The translations under genes and the position numbers were made by a program. The notes beneath the pieces are model-generated. The model worked only from the letters and a program-made list of their open reading frames with translations. It had not been told where the DNA came from and did not search any database. Shown in pieces: positions 48,180 through 60,900 of a stretch of 64,000 nt of DNA; the stretch's first letter is position 1, and every line of letters starts with the position of its first letter. The DNA is from Phoronis australis (Eukaryota; Phoronida; Phoronidae), in contig NMRA01001032.1 in assembly GCA_002633005.1 (NCBI GenBank), positions 1 through 64,000 of the forward strand, written 5' to 3'.

Positions 48180-48926
48180 TTGATAACAGGCCAAAATGGA
48201 AAAAACGATACACGTGTTTATACCAAGAGCTACAACTGTAGCAATGTGTCGCGTGTCTACATCTATGAAACGTAAAAAGTAACGCATTATACCCCATCTA
48301 CGGAAATCTATTTGGATACCCCCATCCTTGTGCCAAGCATCACAGCTTTTCTAAATACCCATTACCCTATAACAATAATATGTCAATGTTTGAAAGTCTC
48401 GTTAGTATTTCTGCTTCCTTGAATAGAATCCGACCGAAATTAAAAAAACCAATAAAAATAGTGATTTGCTAACACTTAATCTAACACTTGGCATCCCAAA
48501 TTTAGAGCAAAATAGTGAAAATACGATGTAAAAGTATAACCAGAAATTTATAAAACGGCACTCTTCTCTCCGGCCCGCCTTGACGTTCTTATCCAGTTGA
48601 CTGGCCCACGGAGTTAAGGACCGTCAATACAGGTCGAGCTAAAAGTATTCAGACGACGTAAAAGCTGGGTGGAAGCCGATTTCATCGTAAGAATAGTCTT
48701 TCCTCATGACCGAGAGTGAAGGGAATCAACAGGAAGCCATTTTACCATGAAGTTTGCCGCCCTAATAGTTATTGCCAGTCATTTTTGTTGTTAAGAGACT
48801 TAGCCACCATGATGTAAAGGTGGCATTTTGTCTGATTTCTTTTGTGTTGCACTGTACTTTGCTGTGTGCAATGCATGCACCCAAGTCTTAAAGTGGCTAT
48901 TTTGAAGGAACGTGGCCGGGAGAAAG
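48180..48926 (+). promoter_or_regulatory. Upstream region of copy 2
   Basis: Paralogous to 6050-6677. No core promoter motif is clear. GGAACGTGGCCGGGAGAAAG before the ATG matches GGGACGTGACAGGGAGAAG of copy 1. Confidence 0.35.
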
Positions 48927-48982
48927 ATGTTGTCTTGTCTTGAGTGGCTCTTAGTGACCTTGGCCATAACCAGCACTGTCAG
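48927..48982 (+). CDS. Copy 2 exon 1: signal peptide
   Basis: Encodes MLSCLEWLLVTLAITSTV and ends at GTGAGATT, 56 nt as in copy 1. The first 19 bases of intron 1 are identical in the two copies. Confidence 0.85.
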
Positions 48983-51900
48983 GTGAGATTAAAATATTCT
49001 TGATATTTGTGATTCCTCTGCTCATTTTTAGTGTGAATTTGTGTGACTTTTTAAAAATGTTAGCATCAGAGGTGCAAAAAGTATTTCTGTACATTTATCT
49101 GGGATGATGTAACAACGGCATGTGAATTTTAAGATGATCAAAATTCCTGAACATACACTATAAATAAACATTGGTGACATGCTTCTACCGGTGTTTCCGC
49201 ACTGCACTGTACAGTGCTCTACCGTGTGAAAGAACATCTCAGTTGCAGAAAATATACATCTCGTGTTTTATTAAGTATGAAAAAGGTTTCATTTTACGTA
49301 CACTACAGTTGGTGAGAATTTTGTGAGCAAAAACTGGCTTGTCCGATTTTCAAAATACATGTACCTAACCATATACTTTTCACGAACTATTTTAAATTCG
49401 CAGAAAGCTCAAAGGACGATTCCATTTTAAGATTAACTAAACAAAAATCCTCCAAAACTCTTACGAAACAGCACGCAAACACGTAGGGAAGTTTAGACGT
49501 TTTATTCGTGCCAAACTAATTCACCAAAAGCCGTTGTTGCTGCTTCGTCTTAGGACACTTGCAAAACCTGCAAAAACACATCCGCTGGACGTTCTTATTA
49601 TTAATGAAATTTTATTTCTTGTCTTGGTGTGTCCACCACAGAGAATCGAGATGCTAAATTCATGACTGACGCGTTCCCAGATTCCAAATAACCCAGATCC
49701 GGGTTAAACAGACGGGCCATTTAACAACTCACTGTTTGAACAATTAATCGTTTCAGTGTAAATTTTTGTTTTATTTTTGGTGGTGGGGGATGCTTAAAAT
49801 AATGTATGTTTATCAGGATGGAGTTCCGTAGACGCATCATGCTATGCAAGGTGTGACACGGGCTTCACTCGTAATCGGAATGATTGGCATTGCGTAATTT
49901 TGTTATCACGTTTTAGTCCCAGTGTGACGGTATGTCTATTCTTATTTTTGGGTCCAAAGTGTGTCATCTACTGCATGACATGTCATCATTAAACATCCAA
50001 GTACGTGGTAACAGCTCAGGAGGTTTTTCACCGGGACTCTAGCGTCTGAAAGAAACTTGTGTCTACGGAACTCTGCCAAGGTTTCTCAGAACCTATTGAC
50101 TTTGCCCAGCAAGATTTCAAGTAAACTCATCAGGAACCACTGGCACTTACAATTATGCCTGCTAAATTAACATTTATACGAATGATTTACAAATCCCATT
50201 TAAGACTCAGAGGCTTCATTTGTAATAATAGTTGATAAACCAGACCAAATCAAAGTATATACATGCACGCAGTTCTAAATATTTTGATTCTGATGTGGCT
50301 CAAGTCGTGTATCGATACTTTCGCCAACTAAGCAAGACCTTCTTCAAACGATGCATGAATGTGTGCGTACGTGTAGACTCACGTACCTTGCGGGCTAGGA
50401 AGCGTGTAGCACATTTTTAGAATAAATAAAATAAACCTGAAGGAGATTGTTGCTTTGTTAGTAGTGTGAAGGTTAACGTATAAAGATGTTTCAGCTTTCC
50501 TGCCTTATTTTCAAACCGAGTTTGTAACACGCATCTATTCCTAATATTATTCAGATTCAGGAGTTTACCACTACCCGAAGTCAATTTCCCTCACATAACA
50601 TTAAAAACTGTGTAGTCTAGAGATCTGTGCTCCGATCGTGGAATTTGTTTTCAAAATAGAATCCAGTCCTGCGTTGGCTGAACGTTTTCAGCATCAGTAG
50701 TTCTCTTTCACGCATTTCGCTGTCCTTTACGATAGGAGTGTGGACGATGAGATGTGGTGTGACTTCATCGTAGTTGGTGCTGGCACCTCCAGCCTGAGTC
50801 TCGCTGGTAGACTAGCTGAAATACCATCATGGAAAGTCTGCGTTTTTGAGAGAGGTAAGTGGCATCTCAGTTGAGTTTAATCAGTTTTTAATTAGGGGAG
50901 AAAACCCCAGTCTGTAATCGATGGGTGGATGCAATGGAGTTCAAGTGATCCGCTCCTCCATGCACGCGACCAAACAAGCACAGCCGCCATGCCGTTAGTA
51001 CCCCCACCCTAACGGCTACCTAAATTTGACAGTGATTTACGATCTTTCAGTGGTACTAAATACAAAACTACGTTACCAACTGGAAAAACATTCACCTAAA
51101 ACGTACCGCGTGGCACAATTTAGGAACCAGATTTTGCCTGTAATCAATTATATATCGTACAGTGCATTGTTTTGTAACAGTGATTGAGAGAGAGAGATAG
51201 AGAAACCCTTTAATTACATTAAATTATGATAATACAGTGCTTAAAGATTCGTTTTCAATTTAGGAGGCCTTCTAAAGGTTATTAACCGCTAATAAGAAAG
51301 ACCCATGTACAAAATAAACAAATGGACATGCAAAAATCAGTAGGAATAGGTGGGGAAGCCATATATATAACATACGTGATTGAACTTCCTAAAACCGTTT
51401 GTGGTGGTGATGTAGTAAAATCGTGTCTAAACATCTTGGTCTATTTGCATCAAGCTCTAGCCTATTTTCTTTGGCATATCGTTTGGTTCAGACATTTCTC
51501 CCGGCCGTAAATAGAAGGTTTTGTAGTGTTTTAGGAATAATGTTGTTTTCGGGACCTGTTTGAGCGGGACCTCTGCCAAAGTCATAAACCAAAGGTCAAA
51601 GGTCATGTGTAATGAGTGAAACAGAACGTGACGTCATCTAAAAACCGAAAAGAAGTAAAATGGAAGCCAAGGGTTAACATGCAATCGGTCAAAAAAGGCT
51701 TAAAATGACGTCACAACTAAAGCAGAAGGCAGTCTGCGTGTGTAACAGGAAGTGCGTCTAGAGCTGAAGTGGTGTGCTTTAATGCTGACATGTGGTAGAC
51801 GTGACAACGAAATTTAATAAAAACCGTTATTTTCGATACTTTGAATTTTGGGTAAAGCGTCAGTTTCTGTGTATACTAGCCCCACCTCTCGTCATGGTCT

Positions 51901-54900
51901 CTTTCATATCAGTCCAAATATTACTCAGCTTCAAACGTCACGTAAAATAATTTTGCACCTTTACACAATTAAAATTAAACTATAGCAAGGAAAGAGGACA
52001 CTGCGTTGGTTCGATAATCAGGAGACTGTTTCGTTCAGCTTGATGTCTGATCACGAATGAGCCGCCCCTATGGGGAAGCAATCCTTGACGACTGGAATAG
52101 ACTTTGCAAGAGACTTGCTGCAAGAGAAAAATGCAAAAGCGCCGCCGTAGAACGGTCCTGGAAGGCATCGGTGGGGGGGGAGGTTGTTGAACAGCGATTT
52201 TTCGCTTGCTGGTCCAAGCCCTAAGGCACCACATTGTGCGTGGCTATAAAACCTTGATCATCGAACAAACGAGTTGTTTCTAAGAAAACAAATAGAAGAA
52301 CAACATTGCAACACAGAGATATCTGTGCTTAGAATGGCTCTGGTACACGACAGGNAGCTTGATGTCTGATCACGAATGAGCCGCCCCTATGGGGAAGCAA
52401 TCCTTGACGACTGGAATAGACTTTGCAAGAGACTTGCTGCAAGAGAAAAATGCAAAAGCGCCGCCGTAGAACGGTCCTGGAAGGCATCGGTGGGGGGGGA
52501 GGTTGTTGAACAGCGATTTTTCGCTTGCTGGTCCAAGCCCTAAGGCACCACATTGTGCGTGGCTATAAAACCTTGATCATCGAACAAACGAGTTGTTTCT
52601 AAGAAAACAAATAGAAGAACAACATTGCAACACAGAGATATCTGTGCTTAGAATGGCTCTGGTACACGACAAGTCCTGAGAGTGCGCCAAAACCGAACTA
52701 CTTTTATTTGCCGTGTCGCCTACTCAAGAATGCCCAGATCAGGGACAGAGAGTGGAACAGTGTCAAAGACAATGGAACATTTGAGTTTTTTATCTTCGGT
52801 TCCGGTGATGAATATATAGACTTAGCAAGCATAGAGCTTTACGCCAGAGCGAAAATAATTAAGGCAGGCGGATGCTGCCAGCTGTGGCCCTACCAACTTG
52901 TGGCTATATTGGATGTTCAGTCAAGTCGAAATCTTGAACAAAAAGCTGAATTTTACTTTAACCAACACTTATTGCTATAGAGCCTATTTGGAAGCACCGT
53001 TGTCTTACCGAAACGAGACCTAGAGCGAGCTTCGACTGCAGCACTCTGATACAGGTATACTAGTGGGAAAATTGACACGATGAGCGGACATTACTTAGGA
53101 GTTACCACGCGCAAAACTCTTACAAAAAGCGCCGTCATTGACATGAAGAACAGACTACACATTGCCATATTCATGCAAGACTGGTATCTACTCAACAACG
53201 TTGTCGCAAAGATTGGATTGGTGCGTAGTAAGAACACATTTGCTGCCATGTTTCCGACTGCAGATGCAAGTTTCTAAATGAAGATCGAAGACGCCAAGAT
53301 ATTGGTCAGGGAAACGAAACTCAGCCAAATTGTACAGCTGGCGCACATAAAGGTCCTAGAAAAAAGATTTGCGAAGTACCCTCTTCGACGCATCGAGTGC
53401 AAAGTGTTTTCCATACCGGCGTAATAGCTGTCCATTACCAGGGAGAATTTATTTTTAGGCCAAATATCCAAACAGGATATCGTGTGCCTTTGCAATACCA
53501 TCGCTTACAACGGGTCGTATTCAAAGAACCCCTTGAACTTCAAACTTTACTACATCACAAATTTCTCGCTTTACGTCAACGGAGTGCAGGGGCCTTTTGA
53601 ACCCATAGAGTCGAAATTTGACAAATCTACGTTCGTCAGAGCTTTCACGACTTAATTTTCGATAACTGGGCAGAATTACGAGGACGAAGGCAACGCCATC
53701 GAACGCCTGGAAACTTAAATACGCCTTGAAGTTCCTTGCGCATCGACACTGCCTGCTACAGTCGACGCCATTTTTACGCTGTGTTTGAGAACAGTGTGGA
53801 AATCTACAGATCTAGGAACGTCTTGCTTGATTTTTCACCATGAGGACTGCTGAGATACGTGAAATTCTAGCAAACGACGACTTCCTGGTCCAATCTTTGG
53901 TGTTTGCGACGAACAGTGTAATCTGGGTGTTGTTTCACAGTCGGCTGCTCCTTGGGACGCAACATTGCCAACAGAGGTCAGAATGAGCGCACCCAGCTAT
54001 GAAACATCATTTGAAAGACTTTATCAAGAAAAAAGTCGATTTTCGTCGACAGTTTGTGGAGAGTGCTGAATATTATGCCACTCGAGGGGATAGCAGATGA
54101 ACTTCATTACTAACATGTTTGATAAAGATACTGAGACCAATGATAAGCTGGTAATAGTTTTGATAATTTTCTACAAAAACAGCATACATGTACATGTATT
54201 CAGTGTCTAAGCGCTCATTGTACATATATTCAATGTAGTAGCGCTGATTGTAAGATTTAATGATTGAAAAGCGTTAAATATGTGAATGCTTGCTTAGAGT
54301 AGAAGATACGTAAGTAACAAATATTTGGAGCATCGGTGTAATTGTTATCACGGCTCACAAGAGGCTCGCTTTGCACGCAAACAGGCACCTCTAGTTTTAC
54401 AGGTTTATTATTTTCTCTTCCACATGTTGTAACGCTCCTTTACTTTCGCATTCGCAATAAGTACAGACCTGTTAGCAAAGACTTAACATGGGTCAGACAA
54501 ATCCATTCAGCAGAACAACGTTCTCTGCGACTATGCATAAACCAGAGGCTTGAGTTAAAGAGGCACCAAACATGAAAGCTCGTCAAAAATATCTTTTAAA
54601 CAAATCCTGATGAAAGTACCATCTCGAAACGTCTAATACAGAGTAATTAACTTTTCCATGTGAGAAAACTTCCAGAAAAATCACAAACTTCACGATTTTT
54701 GAAATACGTGTGACAGAAAAGTCTGTGCTTTCCACCGAGTTTCTTATCTCCCACCCATTTATGAAAAATGCACGCATGCGCTCACAGTCAGTTGCTTGAA
54801 GTTGCTTGAGGCCCAAGGTCACATTTTCCATATAAGGAAAATTTGCTACGTATATGTCTTGTACCAAATAAATAGACTCGCTTTGCCCTGTGGAAGAAAA

Positions 54901-57900
54901 ATCGACATAGTGGCGACCAGTTGATAGATCGTTTTTTTTTGTAATTTCAAACTATAAGAAAATGCTTTGCTATTAACAAAAATTAAAAATCTATACGAAA
55001 AAAACTTAAAAATACATGATGAGCTGGTTAAATTTTTTTCAGTGACAGGGAGCCACTTTCCATACTATAGTTTAGTTTGTTTGTCACGTCCCAGGCCCAT
55101 TTAAATAGCGAACCGATAAAGAGATGGCTCACCGTTACAATCGGACGTGTGTGTATAATGAAAAATGAACTCACCACAACTGTGTCGGTTAACTCCTCAC
55201 AAACCTAAAGACGCTGATTAAATGTGCAACATACAAAATAGAAAAATAAATAAAAAGGGTCTCGCATCGTAATACGTACAACACCAATGTCATTAAAAAA
55301 CTTACCAGTTGACAAATGTTAATATTTGCTTCGGAAATAAGATAATTATATAAAACGTTTTTACATCATAGGACTTATAATATAATTATATACTTTACTG
55401 ACGCGCTCAAACGGCCATGGGCTCAAAGCGCGGTGATACATATAAACATGCGGAGAGTACACAGCAACGACCTATAAATACGCAACAATAACAAAACTTA
55501 CTTAAGAGTATTCTTCTATTGTGGAACTTGTTTTACTGAAAAACAAACTCACCACCTTTAACCTTTAATCTATGACCTTTGACCAAGGGACCTCTGAAAA
55601 CGTTCGTAGTAGTAAACGTCATTGTGACAGACTCACAAAGCATGTTGCGCAAAATACAGCAGGGCCTTCTAAAGCCCACATGGATACACCTCATTCGGCA
55701 GAGCCACCTGGAATCCCTTGTCTGAATTTTTTCACCGGATCATGCAGGAGTTGTCGGTAACGAAAGGGCTGACAAACTTGCGGGAATGGGCAATATGGGT
55801 GGACCCTTGAAGATGGGTGAGGCAGAGGTGCTTGCTGCCCTGGATGAGAAGCGGGAGGTGGAAACTGGGGAATTAGTCTAAAGATTGCGACAGTTCGGTG
55901 TAGACAAGGGAACCGCAGCAAAGTCTACAATTAGAGGAATGTGGCGGAAAATCCAGAATCAGCACCTTACTGGAACAATTAGTCAAGGTGTTCTGCGTGA
56001 GCTTCTGAGGTGGAGGACTGAGCATATATGGGTGTGCTCAACATGTTATGACGTCGACTCTGCACCCAGATAACCAGATAAACGTCAATGCAAAACACAC
56101 GTTTGGAAAGAACAAGTGGGAGAAATTTGATGTTTAATTCTCAGTGGCTCCCAAAGGTAGATGTAGGGCGAACGCTGACAAAGAGCTACGCACATCGAAT
56201 GAAAATTATCACAGCTCATAATTCACGTTTGTGGCAAAAGGAACTGTAAGGATTTTGTCTCGTGAGGCGATGAAACGAATTTCTCACTTGGCAACTTTCT
56301 TTTACCTTCTGTTTTCATCGTCAAGATTTTACCAATTCTGCAATTGGTCAATTTGCTCACAAATAGTACCATCTGTCGTCTTGGTGGCTCATTAGTGAAC
56401 AATTTTATGGATAGCGTAGTGACAGTAAGTTGTTCATGTTCACGGCGTTGGCGTATTTATAGCAACTTTCTTTGTGACGCATGATCACGTGTAATAAACT
56501 GCTACAGATATTTGTAGAACTAGCTTATGCTCATTGACATCCTGTTATGATTTCACTCTCATTAGGCTTTCCCTTGCTCTATTTACTCAGCTCAGTTGGA
56601 AGCCTGTTGTTATTGTCCATGTTACAGGTCCAATGGAATCCGGAATGGAGAAGTGGTATACCAACAACTACAGGTTTGTCAGCCCTCACGATCCAATATA
56701 TCTGACCAAACTGACGATGAAAACTATGGAAACGAAGTTTGGAGTAAATGGGAACTACACAACTAACGCCAATCATGATGGCCGCATGATCTATATTCCC
56801 CGATTCCGTGGACGAGGGGGCACTTCTCGCGTGTATGGAGCTATAGCAAGACGCGCGAGCCCGGCTGTTCTCGACCTGTGGCCTGAAGGTAAATCTCAAT
56901 GGAATGTCAAATAAAACTGGCACAATCAACAAACGCAAGGTTATTGGGTATGACCTCAGGAAAATATCCTAATGTGGCTAATTTCAGATGCTGTTTTTTA
57001 ATGTGTTACTCTCTGTTAGGAATTGTTTTGAAAAGTTTCAGTTTTACATAAGGGGCCACAAAACACGACGTATACTATTTATATGAAAATTATCGAAACT
57101 TGCCACAAACGAAAACAAAATCATGCTTTAGGAAACTCTCTCCGGGTTTTTGAGAATTCATCTTGCATATTTATATTAAAAGACATTTGGTCACTTTATT
57201 GGTATCATTTTGTGCTGTCTATGTACCTATGTTTCCTGAAAATTTTCAGAAAAAACATAACAACATCTAACCCAGTCAACTGCAGACTAGCATTTAAAGA
57301 AAGTTAATATTCATTTGTGTAGGTTTTTTGCTTTCTGAAAAAATATTTTACTGAATCGAAATCTGTAGTAGTTCTACAAATATTTGTCTAAATACACTGA
57401 CTTGTCGATTAGGTCCCACATAACCGAAACTAAAAATATACGTCCTTTTCGTATTTGGCACTGGCTAGTTAACGTAGAAAGCTTTCTTTATGACAGGATG
57501 GCGACATGAAGACATGACGTATTACTACAAGAAGTCTGAGGACCATTACTGCTACTACGATCCACCAGAAGTCACCGGAATTTCGCCAACCGATTGCAAG
57601 AAATGGCACGGAAAAGACGGGCCGATGCAACTCAATTCCCAGTTAAAGGTAAGGTGCCGTGAATGCGAGACCCCCTTGCCCTAAAATAATGGCGGTTTTG
57701 ATTCACCAGACTCGATTTGTGAGACCCATGGGTTTGACAATAAACCCAACTGGCTTCTCTTTCCCCATTTTTACTATGGGGTCGTGGGTTTAAAGGTGGG
57801 GTCGAGCGGGCTTAAGAACAATCCTCTGTACTTTCATCCACAGGAAGCCTTCATACTGTTCCCCAGAGAGATGAAATATCTTTGTGAAGACAAGACGAAG

Positions 57901-60900
57901 CCTTGGAATGGTTATAAGGCTAATTACAACGGTCCAGTGGAGGACAGGTACAATTTCTTTAAACACAAATTACGAAGCTTGTGGGTGATTGCCGTTGTAC
58001 TTACAAACAAGGAAGTCCGAGATACAACACACGCGCGCGGAGACTGGTTTCACCCTCTACATTTACGCCTCGCCAGCTGTTACTGGTGCCATTATTCCGA
58101 TGCTTTCTTTGAAAAATATTTAAACTAAACCTCCATAGCTGCCTACGGATGTAGAAAAATTTCGCTTGTTGAGAATTTTCTTCCGCTATTTCTCTTTTTA
58201 TGGCATGCACCTCCATTTTGCAAAAATTGGGCGCCGAACTAAACATGTTTGAACGCATTTTACTAGCATGTACAGCTAGCTGATAACGAATTAGTGATAC
58301 GGTTTTAAATGACCACAATTGATTAATTCAATGTAATATCTTTTAAAAGTCATTTTCAAATTTGCTTTTGTGTGGCAAATACGGCTGGCTATTTAGGCAG
58401 GTTTTCACCGGAGCCATTTTCGGCCAAATGTGGCACTCTGTAGCAGCCATATTGCACCTTTTCAAATAGTAACCTTATAATAATTTGCTTATTCATTCCC
58501 AACCTCTTCATAATCTAAAATAAAAAAAATCTTGCCTCTCCCGTAGTTTTTGCTTACGAAGCATTACACGAACTGCATTTCGCCCTATTTGCCTTTTCTC
58601 AGTTGCTTCAACAACCAACGTGTAAATAGTTTGCAAAAAAGCTTGTATTTTAGATAAAAAGCAGACAGCACAACTAATAACCATTCTTTCAAAGCCACAC
58701 TGATGATTATTGCTTATTACAAACATTATGTAAATAAATTGTGAATGGCATGCGTGCTTCGTCTAAAATAAGTGATAGATGGCGTCGCTGATTATTTTCA
58801 TGCATACTGTGAACTCCTCTACCAGCCAAATTTTCGTTATTCGGTTTTGTTGTGTTCGGTGTGAGAACCGTTGGCATAGGAAGGGAGGCACCAAAGGTGA
58901 TTTTGGTCCTCTCTTCAGTCGCAGGCACATTTAATCCGCGCTCGACGATATACTATAGTAAAGAGAAAGGTATACGGCTGCTATCGAATATGGTCGCCGC
59001 CAAGCACTTCCGGAGTGTCAAAGCGTTTCAAATCTAGCAGTAATTGAAGTTAAATTTTATCTGCGACAACAACACGTTTACTACTTACATTTGGTGACAA
59101 CTAAATCAATAAATACCATAAAAACCTCCAGAGTTTCCTAATTCAATCGGCAACATTCACGGAAAAACATAGTGCCCGTGATGATTCATTGGCGACAACT
59201 ATTGCCCACGCTTATAAGGCCGCTCACAATATCACCAGAACGCTTACATCAACTAAAAAACAGCAGCATTATCCTTATACTACTGTAGGGGCACACTTTT
59301 TGAGAAACAAATAATGCAGTAAACAACTGCAACAAACATTATTTGAATATGCTTTGACTCTGAGGTTACTGACATCGTCTCAGAAAAAAATTGCAAAATG
59401 TCCCTGTTTATTTCCCATCCCCGGGGTTCCAGTTTTAAAAGTCGGGGTTCGTGTTTTAGGGCTCGTTTGAAGGTCCGGATGCCTGTTTCCGACTCCGGGA
59501 TGTCTGTTTTACATCGGAATTCCATTTTCGATGAAACACCCTGTGTGAAGCCACTTGAACTTTTCCCTACAAACTCACAATGGGATCTGGTAAATGCTGG
59601 AAGATAATTAGGCCTCCCATATGAAAAACGTTTTTGAGCAATATCTAATCGGTGTACTGGCGTCATAGGTATCGGCTCTCAACACCTGGTGTAGAATGGA
59701 CGTACAAATACAGATACGCGTTTGAATTAAAAATGGTTTCCAATTTGGAGTTTTTGTAGTCAGTGTCATGCTTAAAAAGTGTTCGAAAAAATATTTTTCA
59801 GAACAAGCTGCAGTATCTTCCAGCAGTATAAGCTCCGCATCGATAAAGACAGCAATCCGACGAAGGAAGCTCGTGCCAATCGTGCCTCTGAAACGGCACG
59901 CGGAAGTAGTTTCACTGGGTACTACAAATACAACGTCAACAAACCGTATCTCGCTGTATCTGCACCTGTAACAGGTACAGTGACTCTGCGTTTCGTTCCC
60001 GGCAGTGCGTTCCCTACAGTTCGTACCAATGTCACGAGATGTTGCAGAAAACATACATTAAGATTGCGTTGATATTCCTTTTTAATGTGTAGGAGAGGCA
60101 ACAGATATGTATTGAGAGGATGAAGAGAGGAAAGGAGGGAAGGAGAGAGGGAGGTAGAGTTGTAAAATGAGAAAGTGACGTTGCAGGGATATTATTGGAC
60201 GCAGTAGGAAAACATAAGATTTCAAAGTAGAGCCTTTAGCCCACTTACTTCCACGTTCAACAAAACAAAACAAAATGGCCTCCGGGCTAAACGTGTACAG
60301 GGTCACGCGATAAGCAATCTCTTCTCTATATCTATGGGTAAAGTAACTCCGACACAAGAACCTTGAAAAAGTGGGATATCTCGCAAATCCTCGCGAGATT
60401 TCACCCTGCATTATAAGCGAACCACATGTTATCATTAGTTTCCTTTGCGAATGCAAGGAGCGTGGCCCAAATGACAAAGAAATTTGACGTCTCTGACGCC
60501 GTTTTCAAGGTAATTAAAGAAAATTCAGTATAACATGGGAAAACGTTGCTAAAACTTTGTCTCAAGAAGGGAGCTTAAAGACTCATGAAAGACAAAAGCT
60601 CTTCAAGAATATCTTTTAATCAATTCCTGATGAAAATACCATCTCGCAACGTCTAGTACTTGTACACAGTAACTCACTTTCCCTTGTGGAAATTTCCAGA
60701 AAAAATCACAAAATTCACGATTTTTGAAATACCCGCAGAAGAAAAACTGTTGTTGCCACAGAGTTTCTTATCTCCCTCCCACTTCTCGAAAATGCGTGCA
60801 TGCCCTCACATTCAGTTGCTTGAAGTCATAGGTCATATTTAACATATACGAGAAATAATGCAGTTCTTCACAGATTTTCATGAAATGTATCAGATAGGTT

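Larger units (their letters stand above)
50855..56627 (+). other. Copy 2 intron 2 (5773 bp)
   Basis: Nearly four times copy 1's intron 2. The excess holds the Polinton relic, a dispersed repeat and the RNase H scrap. Ancestral blocks remain at 50855-51130 and 51395-51510. Confidence 0.75.

Noticed and set aside
51980-52553. Two identical minus-strand frames with a Pro-rich stretch
   Set aside because: Opposite strand of the duplicated Polinton-relic sequence; the duplication itself is probably an assembly error.
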